Of a stretch of DNA of 64,000 bases, positions 38,189 to 47,080 are shown piece by piece (positions within the stretch are counted from its first letter, which is position 1; every line of letters starts with the position of its first letter). The DNA comes from Yeosuana aromativorans (GTDB taxonomy: Bacteria > Bacteroidota > Bacteroidia > Flavobacteriales > Flavobacteriaceae): NCBI RefSeq assembly GCF_014646655.1, contig NZ_BMNR01000002.1, positions 461,942 to 525,941 of the forward strand, in the 5' to 3' direction. Position numbers and translations under genes: made by a program. The notes below the pieces were generated by a model that made no database searches, was not told the DNA's origin, and saw only the letters and a program-made list of their open reading frames with translations.

Positions 38189-38746
38189 TTATACAATTTG
38201 GTCAAGGGTTTTTCTCTCCCATTGTTGCAAGTTTTTATATTCGGTCATTGACATGCCTGTTATGTTTTTAAATTGTCTTGCCAAGTGGCTACTTGACGCA
38301 TAATTAAGGTTATAGGCTATTTCAGAAAAATTTAATTCTCCCAACTGCATATATTCTTTTACCTTTTCAATTTTTAGGTTAATTTCATATTTTTCAATGG
38401 TCATACCTTCAGTTTTACTGAACAGCTTACTTAAGGCAGAATAGGATTTGTTGAAATTTTTAGACAAATAAGAAGAAATATTTAAGTTGTCTTGATTTTC
38501 GATTTTTTTTATAAGTGCAATCTTTATTTCTTCAATCAATACTTCTGTTTCATCTTTGATAATCTCAAAACCGTGTTTTTTAAGATTTTCTTCTAATTTA
38601 GAATTATCTTTAGGCATACTTTCATTAAAAACTACCTGTCCTAATTTAAGTGAAACTATATTATAACCCAGTGCATCCAACTCTCTTTTCACCGTTGCCT
38701 TGCATCGGTTGCATACCATATTTTTTATATAAAGTGTCTTTTTCAT
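38189..38746 (-). CDS. HMA-AraC fusion regulator (copy 1)
   Basis: 185 residues. Residues about 1-65 form a ferredoxin-like heavy-metal-associated domain with M-x-C-x-x-C (KNMVCNRC, Cys12 and Cys15) and the ending KHGFEIIKDE. Residues about 85-180 are a two-HTH AraC-type domain (LNFSEIAYNLNYASSSHLAR, then QFKNITGMSMTEYKN). The usual AraC sensor domain is replaced by the metal domain, so it should be a one-component Cu(I) sensor. The Met-rich lipoprotein gene lies 109 bases downstream. A paralogue at 55456-56037 shares the plan. Metal and targets are inferred. Confidence 0.88.
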   Translation of the reverse strand: MKKTLYIKNMVCNRCKATVKRELDALGYNIVSLKLGQVVFNESMPKDNSKLEENLKKHGFEIIKDETEVLIEEIKIALIKKIENQDNLNISSYLSKNFNKSYSALSKLFSKTEGMTIEKYEINLKIEKVKEYMQLGELNFSEIAYNLNYASSSHLARQFKNITGMSMTEYKNLQQWERKTLDQIV

Positions 38747-38789
38747 TTTTTATTTAGATAAAACATCCATACCAACAACTATTGGGTAT

Positions 38790-39998
38790 TCACAAAAAGG
38801 CTTTCAATGCCAATCCTATTAAAAGAATCAAAGCAAATAGATAGACTATCAAACGTTTGAAACCTAATTTTAAAAAATTGAAACCCTTCCAATCTCCATC
38901 TTTTTTCTTTTTCTTAATGTTGTAATAAACCAAAACACTTGTTATTACAGCGAAGACCATATTAAACCAGAACGTATAATCTATTTTAAAAGTTCTGCCA
39001 TCGGCTTGTTTTTTAACAGATTCCGGTATAGCATCAAAAAGTTCAAACCCATAATCCAAAATTAAGGCCGTGAATAAAATACTTATGTACATGATCCCTG
39101 CAATATATAAGGCTACCTTTATTCCGTAATATTTTCTGTTCATGTCTACTAAAGGAGGCACCATCAAATCAGAATATATAAATCCCATTACTCCGGTAAA
39201 TGCTACTCCTGAACCAGCAAGTACTGTAGCCAAAGGAATGTTTCCCATTGACCCTATAAAGGTAAGGGCAGCTACAAAAGGAGCCACCGCTGCATTCTCT
39301 AACCGAATCCAAAATCCAGGTTCCCCAGACATGGGCACCATATCCTGTAGAAATATGGCCTGCCAAAAACTATCTGGAACAAAAACCGCTACAAATCCTG
39401 CAATTACAAAACCAATCAAGATATCCTCCCAGGCCATTCCCCACTCCATACTATAGCTTTTGCTGACCATATACCATCCTTTTTTTGATTTTATGCGCTT
39501 TTTCCAATCAAAGTCTTCTTCTTTAATATCTGATTCCTTTTCTAACTTTTCACGAGCGTTTTTTATCCATTGTTTGGGATATGTTAATTTAATAAGAATC
39601 GAACTTATTACAATAAGAACCAATCCACCAATAATTTCTGCTACTACGTATTCTGCTCCCAGAAAAATAAAAATTAAAATACCCAATTCTATTACTAAAT
39701 TGGTTGAAGCAAACATAAAAGCAACTGTAGTAATAAAATGAGCTCCTTTTTTGAAGAGCGAACGTGCAGTTGCCAATGCTGCAAAAGAACAAGAAGAGCT
39801 TATAGCACCGAATAGCGTTGATAAGGAGACGCTTTTAACACTTAATCCACCAATATAATTGGTCAACTTCTTTTTTGGAACAAATGATTGAATCATGGCA
39901 CTGATTGCATAACCCAAAACAAATGCCCAACCAGATTTCCAGAAGAAGCCTAATGATGTAAATGCGCCTTCTCCCCACTGTTTTAAAAAGTCATTCAT
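38790..39998 (-). CDS. Permease of the YraQ/ArsP-like family
   Basis: 402 residues with eight or more membrane helices. The signature SSSCSFAALATARSLFKKGA (first repeat) is repeated in kind by GSMGNIPLATVLAGSGVAFT in the second half, as in DUF318 permeases. A central cytoplasmic stretch (REKLEKESDIKEEDFDWKKR) links the halves. Some relatives export arsenicals; here, next to the copper regulator, a metal-related cargo is likely but unknown. Confidence 0.85.
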   Translation of the reverse strand: MNDFLKQWGEGAFTSLGFFWKSGWAFVLGYAISAMIQSFVPKKKLTNYIGGLSVKSVSLSTLFGAISSSCSFAALATARSLFKKGAHFITTVAFMFASTNLVIELGILIFIFLGAEYVVAEIIGGLVLIVISSILIKLTYPKQWIKNAREKLEKESDIKEEDFDWKKRIKSKKGWYMVSKSYSMEWGMAWEDILIGFVIAGFVAVFVPDSFWQAIFLQDMVPMSGEPGFWIRLENAAVAPFVAALTFIGSMGNIPLATVLAGSGVAFTGVMGFIYSDLMVPPLVDMNRKYYGIKVALYIAGIMYISILFTALILDYGFELFDAIPESVKKQADGRTFKIDYTFWFNMVFAVITSVLVYYNIKKKKKDGDWKGFNFLKLGFKRLIVYLFALILLIGLALKAFL

Positions 39999-40078
39999 AA
40001 TCTTATGTTTTAGTACCTGGTTTATGAAGGGTTTTAACTAATCAATAAAAGAAACCATTCCATACTTAACATCAGGTC

Positions 40079-40534
40079 TTATTTTAAACTGTCTTTTATT
40101 TGTTTCATAAATCCTATAACCAATTCCTTTTCAGATTCTGATAAAATGGCATCCCTATGAATCAAAGTGTATGAAGACAATGGCATCTCATTATCTTCAA
40201 TTTGACTTATTATCGATTTTAATTTGCTTTTTTTTCTTCTATCTGAATAGTTTGACCATTCACTAAAATTCAATTCAGACTTACCCTTTTTAATATGGTT
40301 TTCTAAAAACCAAGCAACTGGCTGTACTTTATTATACCAAGGATAGGCCGTATTGTTACTATGGCAATCATAACAGGAAATTTGCAACTTGTTCCCAATA
40401 GCTTTCGGAACATCATTAACCAACATAAAGTCTGTTTTAGGCACAACATCACTTTGATTGCGTGGGGTTTTAACAAACTGAATTCCTACAAAAACCACCA
40501 ATAAAACCAATGCTATGATTTTAACTACTTTCAT
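40079..40534 (-). CDS. Haem-binding (cytochrome c-like) domain protein
   Basis: 151 residues with an N-terminal anchor (IIALVLLVVFVGIQFV) and one CxxCH haem site in ISCYDCHSNNTAYPWYNKV, followed by WFLENHIKKGKSELNFSEW, the signature of the Bacteroidota haem-binding domain. It should carry electrons on the periplasmic face. It overlaps the preceding DUF3347 gene stop by no bases and starts one base before it, indicating tight coupling. Confidence 0.85.
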   Translation of the reverse strand: MKVVKIIALVLLVVFVGIQFVKTPRNQSDVVPKTDFMLVNDVPKAIGNKLQISCYDCHSNNTAYPWYNKVQPVAWFLENHIKKGKSELNFSEWSNYSDRRKKSKLKSIISQIEDNEMPLSSYTLIHRDAILSESEKELVIGFMKQIKDSLK

Positions 40535-41203
40535 TTAATTAATTTTCTTTTTTACATTCCCACAGGTTATCATTTTACTACCAAAAAAAGGGTTTTTAAT
40601 CTCTTTGGTTTCACTTAACCAATTTGTTTTTTTCATTGGGCAATAATCTAGGTATAAGGTTTTATTTGTACCCAATAATGTTACCAAATCAGAGATATCT
40701 GTACTCAATGTTTCAAAATGCTCCCGTTGGTGCTCAAGAGGGCTTTCGGAAATATGCTCTGCATGTTCTTTAGCATCTTCAACGATGTCCATGTAGGCTG
40801 TATGTTGCTCTTCATTAAGTTGCGACATCTCAAAGTTTGAAAAAGCGGCAAGCAATGCTGTTCCTCCTTTTGCGGCATTGTCTTTATTATCGGCAACTAA
40901 TCCATTTTTAATTTGAAGGTAGGCATCAATAATCGGCGCTGTTGCAGCGTTTTTTTGAGTGGATGCTTCTATATCCCTAGTTTTCATTGTAGCTCCTTTG
41001 TCATGATCATGATCTTCATCACCATCTTCATGATGATGTTCTTCACTTTCATTATTCATTCCCATGTGGTTTTCTTTAGCCCCCATTTCTGTATGATGCC
41101 CATTTGAATCAACAGACTCCTTTTTGTTGTCTTTACAAGACATTACTGTTAAGGCTGCAAATGCTATTGCAAAAATTCCAATCGATAATTTTGTTTTTCT
41201 CAT
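40535..41203 (-). CDS. DUF3347 metal-related lipoprotein
   Basis: 222 residues: lipobox (AFAALTVMSCKDN), a His/Glu-rich segment (HHEDGDEDHDHDKG), and a DUF3347 domain (about 75-222) that ends YCPMKKTNWLSE and GSKMITCGNVKK. The CPM...CG pair of cysteines and Met recurs at 46508-47056 and at the CusB C-terminus, suggesting a shared copper site. Periplasmic copper storage or chaperone work is likely. Confidence 0.85.
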   Translation of the reverse strand: MRKTKLSIGIFAIAFAALTVMSCKDNKKESVDSNGHHTEMGAKENHMGMNNESEEHHHEDGDEDHDHDKGATMKTRDIEASTQKNAATAPIIDAYLQIKNGLVADNKDNAAKGGTALLAAFSNFEMSQLNEEQHTAYMDIVEDAKEHAEHISESPLEHQREHFETLSTDISDLVTLLGTNKTLYLDYCPMKKTNWLSETKEIKNPFFGSKMITCGNVKKKIN

Positions 41204-41259
41204 TTTTATTTGTTTTAAGTTTATATTAATAAAATACTGCTTTGCTCTATTTTATAGAG

Positions 41260-41646
41260 TCATAACTTTTCTATTACGTTTTCAAGCATTGCGGTTATGT
41301 CTTTGGCAACATCACTCAACTTTTCATTCTCCACAGCTTGCATTGATGCCATTGGGTTGACCGCAGCTACTTCGATAATGTCTTTATCAATTTCCTGTAC
41401 TATAACGTTGCAAGGCAACATGGTGCCAATTTTATCTTCTGCTTGTAACGCTTTATGTGCATAAGGTGGATTACAAGCTCCCAATATTATATACTTTTTA
41501 AAGTCTACGCCCAATTTTTTCTTTAAAGTTGCTGTTACATCAATTTCTGTAAGTATTCCAAAACCTTCTTCTTTTAATCCTTTTGTAACTTTATCGATAA
41601 CCTCTTCAAAAGTTCCATTTACTGTTTTATTAAAATAATAGTTCAT
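41260..41646 (-). CDS. DUF302 domain protein
   Basis: 128 residues, a single DUF302 domain: FEEVIDKVTKGLKEEGFGIL, KYIILGACNPPYAHKALQAE and the Cys in MLPCNVIV. Such proteins occur in copper and sulphur-handling clusters and have the fold of small periplasmic or cytoplasmic sensors. There is no signal peptide. Function is unknown. Confidence 0.85.
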   Translation of the reverse strand: MNYYFNKTVNGTFEEVIDKVTKGLKEEGFGILTEIDVTATLKKKLGVDFKKYIILGACNPPYAHKALQAEDKIGTMLPCNVIVQEIDKDIIEVAAVNPMASMQAVENEKLSDVAKDITAMLENVIEKL

Positions 41647-41651
41647 GTTTT

Positions 41652-41840
41652 TTAATTTTTTGAATTAATGACTTGTTTTTTTTCCTCATATTCTTCTTTG
41701 GATATTTCACCATTTGCAAAGCGTCTGTCCAAAATTTCCGAAGGACTCTCCTTCTTGGGGATTTTGATCCCATTTTTCCCTGCATATAGTATAACCGCCA
41801 AAGCAATTATTACTAAAACAATAATCCATGTATACATCAT
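41652..41840 (-). CDS. SHOCT domain membrane protein (copy 1)
   Basis: 62 residues: a membrane helix (TWIIVLVIIALAVILYAG) and a C-terminal SHOCT motif (SEILDRRFANGEISKEEYEE). SHOCT domains mediate oligomerisation. A related protein at 57969-58187 forms part of the second copper module. It is 6 bases upstream of the DUF302 gene. Confidence 0.8.
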   Translation of the reverse strand: MMYTWIIVLVIIALAVILYAGKNGIKIPKKESPSEILDRRFANGEISKEEYEEKKQVINSKN

Positions 41841-41852
41841 AATTTCTGCTTT

Positions 41853-43151
41853 TTATTTGTTATCACTTCTTTTCAAAAACCATTTTTCGCCAAAAAAGAT
41901 AAGCGTTATGGCGACTAATGCAACAATTATAACAGTTACATCTGAACTTGCCTTAATCCATAAAAAGCCACTTAAAACCACTATATCCAAAATTATTGCC
42001 GTTAGTACCATAAAGAAATTAGCCTTTATCTCTTTTCTTATATTTTTTAATATGCCCCATTGGATACCTATGTCCATCACCAAATAGAAAATAGCTCCTA
42101 GAGATGCAATACGACTTAAATCAAAAAATACAGTTAATACAATTGCTATGACAGTAACGTAAACCAACATATGCCTTTGAATATTTCCAGGCATCCCAAA
42201 ATGCTTATGCGGGATAAGTTTCATATCGGTTAGCATTGCCGTCATTCTTGATACAGCAAAAATGCTGGCTATAATTCCAGATATGGTAGCCACTATGGCG
42301 ATACCTACTGTAAACCATAATCCATATTTACCAAAGGCAGGTTTAGATGCTTCGGCCAGCGAATAATCTTTAGCTGTAACAATTTCAGAAATCGTTAAAT
42401 TTGAGGAGACAGAAAATGCTACTAACAGATAAACTATGGTACATATTGCAAGAGATATAATAATTGCTCGTCCTACATTTTTGTTTGGGTTTACAATTTC
42501 TCCACCACTATTTGTAATAGTGGTAAATCCTTTATATGCCAAAATTGATAAAGCCAATGCCCCTAAATAATCTGTAATTGGGTAGGTTGAGTCATTATTA
42601 ACATTAACAATATCTTGGAAAGAAAAACCAGCAGCCCAAAGTGCTCCAATTGCAAAAATAGAAATACCACCAATCTTTATAATGGCCATTGTTAATGAAG
42701 ACCTTTCAATAATGTTATTTCCTGAAATATTAATTAGAAAAGCACCAACAATAAGGATGACACCCAATATTGACACCCAAACACTATTATTACTCACATT
42801 GAAAAGCTGTAAAGAATAAGAACCAAAAGTTCTGGCAACCAAACTCTCGTTAATAATCATAGAAAATGCCATTAACAGCGCTCCTGATGAAGCAACAGTA
42901 CCTTTGCCATAAGCTTTAATCAAATACATTGCGATACCGCCTGAGGATGGAAATGCATTCGACATTTTTATATAACCATACGCACTAAAACCTGATATGA
43001 TAGCTCCAGCAATAAATGCAAACGGGAAAAAATTCCCTGAGAGTTCAGCAATTTGGCCTAATAAAGCAAAGATACCAGCACCAATCATCACGCCAGTACC
43101 TAATGACACTGCACCTGTTAAGCTAATACTATTTTTTTTATAGGTTGACAT
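41853..43151 (-). CDS. APC-superfamily amino acid/polyamine permease
   Basis: 432 residues with twelve predicted membrane helices and the APC signature GVMIGAGIFALLGQIAE at the first helix. The later helix AFPSSGGIAMYLIKAYGKGT and SILAYKGFTTITNSGGEIVNP fit the family. The substrate is unknown. It follows the multicopper oxidase with a 2-base gap on the minus strand, so it is in the same copper operon. Confidence 0.88.
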   Translation of the reverse strand: MSTYKKNSISLTGAVSLGTGVMIGAGIFALLGQIAELSGNFFPFAFIAGAIISGFSAYGYIKMSNAFPSSGGIAMYLIKAYGKGTVASSGALLMAFSMIINESLVARTFGSYSLQLFNVSNNSVWVSILGVILIVGAFLINISGNNIIERSSLTMAIIKIGGISIFAIGALWAAGFSFQDIVNVNNDSTYPITDYLGALALSILAYKGFTTITNSGGEIVNPNKNVGRAIIISLAICTIVYLLVAFSVSSNLTISEIVTAKDYSLAEASKPAFGKYGLWFTVGIAIVATISGIIASIFAVSRMTAMLTDMKLIPHKHFGMPGNIQRHMLVYVTVIAIVLTVFFDLSRIASLGAIFYLVMDIGIQWGILKNIRKEIKANFFMVLTAIILDIVVLSGFLWIKASSDVTVIIVALVAITLIFFGEKWFLKRSDNK

Positions 43152-43153
43152 AA

Positions 43154-45523
43154 TTAAAATCGAACTAATAGACCTCCTCCCCAGCCATATTTATTGTTAT
43201 AATTTCCTTGTATGGAAAAATTACGGGAAAGAATGTAAGACGCACCAACCAGCCACTGGGTTTCACCTTGATACGATTTGTTATTCTCCAGATGGTTTAC
43301 CCATCCAAAATCTGCTCTGTACTCGTATTCGCCTTCTAGGAATATTCTTGGAAAAATCAATAACTCTCTGTCCATACGTATTCTTGGGCGCAACTGATAA
43401 TCTATACTCACATCTACATTAAATCTATATGGGGTAAAATATTTAATACCAACTAATCCTACTGTATTAAAAGTATCATAAGAATCTGGTGTTGATGTTT
43501 CTGTATTTACTCCTGCATAAATACGCACCCAATCATTGAGGTATCTATTATAATTTACTTCTATTTCAGCGTTTTGGCTATAATCAAACTCGCCACGCAA
43601 ACTAAATTCATTTCTAATATTACTTGACGTTAAAAAGAGTTCATTAAAGTTTGAACCTGTACGAGCCAACCCCCAGGAGTAGTATCGATCTGTTTCATCT
43701 ACAAGTTTTTGAACTGGAAAGTCGGTCATCCTTTTATCTCTAGGTGTATCATAACTAAACACCCGTGCCATACCCCCTACCAAATGGTACAAAATATGAC
43801 AGTGAAAAAACCAATCGCCATACTCTTCATTATAAAATTCGATAACGACTTTTTGCATCGGTGGCACATTAACAGTGTGTTTTAATGGTGATCGCTCCCC
43901 ATTTTCATTAATCACCCTAAAGTAATGACCGTGCAAATGCATTGGGTGGTGCATCATTGTAAGGTTATTTAACGTAATCCTTGTAACTTCACCACTTTTA
44001 ATTTTAATCTTATCCGTTTCGGACAATGGCACTCCATTCATACTCCAGATATAACGCTGCATATTTCCTGTTAGATTGAGCAAGATGTCATTTACGGGTA
44101 AATCTGCATTATAAGTGGTATTTTCCTTGGCCTTTAAAAAATCATAGTTGAAATAGGTTTTACGAACATTGTAATCAAAAGCTGTTGTATCTTTTTGTAT
44201 CTTGGGCATATCATTATTCATATGGTCTTTCATTTTGCCCATGGTTTCAGTATGGCTCATTGAGACCGATCCTGTTTTCGTTTCCTTCATTTTATCCCTA
44301 GTCATATGGTCATCCTCCTTGGGCCTCATCTCATCCTTCTTCATATTCATACCCATGTTCATCTGTCCATCTTTCATATCCATCTTCATTCCATATTTCT
44401 GCATCAAAACCTCTGGTGTCTTTTTCTTTTTATTTCCAACTATCGCAGGCGCACCCATCTTCATATCCATTTTTGCCATTTGCTTCATCATGGCTACTTT
44501 GTCTGGCCTACCTATTACAGTTGCTGGAAAAAGTTTTCCGCTTCCCAAGCGAATTGAGGTATTACCAGAACCATCCTGAGTTGTGGCGGTAATTTCTAAA
44601 ATTCCTTCCGGAATAGTTACTATAACATCATAGGTCTCTGCAATTGCAAAAAGAAACCGGTTTTTATGAATTGGTGTTACATCAACGCCATCACTTGCAA
44701 CGATCATCGGGTTGCCAGCACCAAAATCCATCCAATAGTAGGTAGAGGCAGAAGCATTTATAAATCGAAGTCTCACTTTTTCACCTGGTTTAAACTCTGG
44801 ATATTCAGCAATTTTTTTACCATTTGACAAAAATGCAGGGTAGTATATATCTGCAATATCTGCACCTTCCATACGGTCCCGCCAAAATTTGAACTGTGCT
44901 CCCAGAGCACCTTCTTTAATTACCCTACTCAACGGTACTGCTGTTCCTTTTTTAACTTGATACCACTCGTTCCCTCTTTTTAAGTTACGTAGTACATTCA
45001 TTGGTTTTTCATTGGTCCAATCAGACAATACCACTACCAAATCTTTATCATAATCCAAGGTTTTCTCTTTTGGCTGAATAACTATAGAGCCATAAACTCC
45101 CTTTTGCTCTTGTAAAAGTGTATGGGAATGATACCAAAACGTACCTGACTGGTTAATTGGAATTCTGTACTGGAATGTCTCACCGGGCTCTATAGGCGGT
45201 GTAGTTAAATAAGGAACACCGTCATAGAAATTTGGCAGTATCAATCCATGCCAATGCACAGACGTTTCTTCATCCATTTTATTGGTTACGTTGATTATGG
45301 CAAGGTCACCTTCATTAAATTCTAAAGTAGGTCCAGGAACACTACCATTTATGGTCATGGCATTGGCAGTAACACCACCAAGGGTCATTTTATTTTTATT
45401 TAAAGTAAGATTATACTCTTTTATAGGTCGTCCCTCTTCTTTTCTGTCTTTACCGTTTGTACCAACTTGAGCCAATGAGAATGAGGACCATAAAAATAAA
45501 AGTATAATATAAATTGATTTCAT
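43154..45523 (-). CDS. Multicopper oxidase (CopA-like) fused to a CopB-like outer-membrane domain
   Basis: 789 residues. The signal (IILLFLWSSFSLAQ) precedes three cupredoxin domains with the copper ligands HWHGLILPNFYDGV, FWYHSHT, HHPMHLHGHYFRV and DWFFHCHILYHLVGGMARV. A Met-rich segment (about 345-440; KMDMKMGAPAIVG, GMKMDMKDGQMNMGMNM) sits between domains as in CopA. The last 180 residues are barrel-like with CopB features (YYSWGLARTGSNFNELFL, IYAGVNTET, LVGASYILSRNFSI). The oxidase would convert Cu(I) to Cu(II) in the periplasm. CopA and CopB are normally separate proteins; here they are joined. Confidence 0.92.
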   Translation of the reverse strand: MKSIYIILLFLWSSFSLAQVGTNGKDRKEEGRPIKEYNLTLNKNKMTLGGVTANAMTINGSVPGPTLEFNEGDLAIINVTNKMDEETSVHWHGLILPNFYDGVPYLTTPPIEPGETFQYRIPINQSGTFWYHSHTLLQEQKGVYGSIVIQPKEKTLDYDKDLVVVLSDWTNEKPMNVLRNLKRGNEWYQVKKGTAVPLSRVIKEGALGAQFKFWRDRMEGADIADIYYPAFLSNGKKIAEYPEFKPGEKVRLRFINASASTYYWMDFGAGNPMIVASDGVDVTPIHKNRFLFAIAETYDVIVTIPEGILEITATTQDGSGNTSIRLGSGKLFPATVIGRPDKVAMMKQMAKMDMKMGAPAIVGNKKKKTPEVLMQKYGMKMDMKDGQMNMGMNMKKDEMRPKEDDHMTRDKMKETKTGSVSMSHTETMGKMKDHMNNDMPKIQKDTTAFDYNVRKTYFNYDFLKAKENTTYNADLPVNDILLNLTGNMQRYIWSMNGVPLSETDKIKIKSGEVTRITLNNLTMMHHPMHLHGHYFRVINENGERSPLKHTVNVPPMQKVVIEFYNEEYGDWFFHCHILYHLVGGMARVFSYDTPRDKRMTDFPVQKLVDETDRYYSWGLARTGSNFNELFLTSSNIRNEFSLRGEFDYSQNAEIEVNYNRYLNDWVRIYAGVNTETSTPDSYDTFNTVGLVGIKYFTPYRFNVDVSIDYQLRPRIRMDRELLIFPRIFLEGEYEYRADFGWVNHLENNKSYQGETQWLVGASYILSRNFSIQGNYNNKYGWGGGLLVRF

Positions 45524-45562
45524 TTTTTTCGTTTTTCTTATCTTTCTATTATATAATTTAAA

Positions 45563-45997
45563 CTATTTTTTATGAAATTTAAAATATTTTTTGTACGATT
45601 GTTCTGATTCAAAATAAAGAACATCATTATTGCCTTGGGGAGACAATACGATATAAGCTAATGCCTTATCTACTTCTTTTCCGGTAAGAGGATCTTTTGA
45701 ATACCGAACTTCTCTTATGGATTTTAATTTCCCAACACAATCAGGGCAACAACCATAATAGGTTTTTCCCTCAAACACAACAGGAATTTGGTCAATACCC
45801 ATAAATTTATTATTGACGTAACACACTTTACTTGATTCTATTTTTGCTGCTTGAGCGGATTTTGAAATCATTTTTGTTGGACTTTCAATCTGATTGGTGC
45901 CAACTGGTTCTTTTTTATTGTCCTGATTTTTACAACTGCTTATAAATGCGCTTATAAATAATGCGCTTATAAATAAATATTTTCTACTTGTTTTCAT
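45563..45997 (-). CDS. Cys-rich lipoprotein of the copper operon
   Basis: 144 residues with a lipobox (ISAFISSCKNQ). The core KVCYVNNKFMGIDQIPVVFE leads to YYGCCPDCVGKLKSIREVRY, a TRASH/YHS-like metal-binding pattern with three cysteines, and ends YFESEQSYKKYFK. A periplasmic copper chaperone role is likely. Function is inferred from the motifs and the adjoining oxidase gene. Confidence 0.75.
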   Translation of the reverse strand: MKTSRKYLFISALFISAFISSCKNQDNKKEPVGTNQIESPTKMISKSAQAAKIESSKVCYVNNKFMGIDQIPVVFEGKTYYGCCPDCVGKLKSIREVRYSKDPLTGKEVDKALAYIVLSPQGNNDVLYFESEQSYKKYFKFHKK

Positions 45998-46119
45998 GAT
46001 TCTATAAATTTATCATTGTGCCTGTTGAAGAAAAGAACCCGTTTTTAATAATTGAAAAACTATAATTAACAAATTATTTTTATAAGGTTTCCAAGCTCTT
46101 TTCTTAACAGGTCTTATTT

Positions 46120-46434
46120 TTAATCTCTTATTCTTACTTTTTGCTCTACATTGGTCACATAGATTAAGCCATCACCACTTTTACCTGTATGTGCATGTTC
46201 TTTTATTATCTTAACAATTGCATTTTCATCTTCTTTATTGCACACTATTTCTAATTTTGCAATCTTGTAGTGCAAAAAAGGATGTCTTAAACTTGGGTAT
46301 TCTTTATCCGGATCAGAAAGTTTTCCTGAACCATCGCCTTCAAAAAGGCTAAAACAACAAAAACCGTTTTTTTGCAAATTTAATGCTACATCATTTACTC
46401 TATTTATGCGGAAAAATGCTTTAATTTCTTTCAT
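46120..46434 (-). CDS. PII-like protein of the copper region
   Basis: 104 residues: MKEIKAFFRINRVNDVALNL, a shortened T-loop with FEGDGSGKLSDPDKEYPS and no uridylylation Tyr, and B-loop GKSGDGLIYVTNVEQKVRIR. It lies after a terminator from the DUF3347 gene and before the Cys-rich lipoprotein gene. Its presence at both metal pumps argues for a shared regulatory role in efflux rather than nitrogen control. Confidence 0.85.
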   Translation of the reverse strand: MKEIKAFFRINRVNDVALNLQKNGFCCFSLFEGDGSGKLSDPDKEYPSLRHPFLHYKIAKLEIVCNKEDENAIVKIIKEHAHTGKSGDGLIYVTNVEQKVRIRD

Positions 46435-46456
46435 GACTTTAATTTTAAGATTAAAA

Positions 46457-46496
46457 AGCTGGTTCCAAACTCGTAATAAAACGGACGGAACCAGCT
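46457..46496 (-). terminator. Intrinsic terminator after the DUF3347 gene
   Basis: AGCTGGTTCC (46457-46466) pairs perfectly with GGAACCAGCT (46487-46496) around a 20-base loop. On the minus strand it follows the DUF3347 stop by 11 bases and is followed by TTTTT, a good terminator. Confidence 0.8.
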
Positions 46497-46507
46497 ATTG
46501 CTATTAA

Positions 46508-47056
46508 TTAGATGGGCTTAAATGTTTCCTTTACACTACCACAGCCAGACATAGCTTTATCCATATATGGGTTCTCAATTTTATTGGAATTGGAAAACCA
46601 ATATGAACCGCCATTATTTGCCATAGGACAAAACGTTTTAAATATTTCACCTTCTACGATGTTTCCTTTTAATAAAGGTTCGAATGCTGAGGATAGATCA
46701 GAAAACAATACACGTTGCTCCTTAATATCTGAAGTAGAAGCCAATTGTGTGGCAACTTGTGCTGCATCTGAAGCCTTTCCATAAGAATTTAATATCTCAA
46801 CAAGCATTTTAGAAGTCATTTGAACTTTTGCGGCGTTTGTTTCTACCAAAGCTTCATTTATCATGGTATAGTGCATATACGCTTTAGTTAAATTTTCATC
46901 ATTTAATTTAACCATGTTGTTACCATAGTGATTCATCATATCTTTATTTTGGTGTTCCATGTTCATTTTACTATGATCATGCTGTGCATAGGTGAAATTT
47001 GATACGCTTAATATAAAAGCTATCATTACTGCTGATTTCAATTTTAAATTTTTCAT
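46508..47056 (-). CDS. DUF3347 periplasmic protein
   Basis: 182 residues: a signal peptide (SAVMIAFILSVSNFTYAQ), a His/Met-rich N-terminal region (HDHSKMNMEHQNKDMMNHYG), then DUF3347 with FCPMANNGGSYWFSN and MDKAMSGCGSVKETF at the end. The same CPM and CG motif pair is found in CusB's C-terminus directly upstream, so both probably share copper binding. It lies 25 bases after cusB in the same minus-strand operon. Confidence 0.88.
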   Translation of the reverse strand: MKNLKLKSAVMIAFILSVSNFTYAQHDHSKMNMEHQNKDMMNHYGNNMVKLNDENLTKAYMHYTMINEALVETNAAKVQMTSKMLVEILNSYGKASDAAQVATQLASTSDIKEQRVLFSDLSSAFEPLLKGNIVEGEIFKTFCPMANNGGSYWFSNSNKIENPYMDKAMSGCGSVKETFKPI

Positions 47057-47080
47057 CTGTTTTTGTTATTAAAGTTTTTA

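Noticed and set aside
44202-44579. 125-residue hydrophobic open frame on the plus strand
   Set aside because: It lies opposite the Met-rich part of the multicopper oxidase, and its apparent hydrophobicity is the complement of Met/Lys codons.
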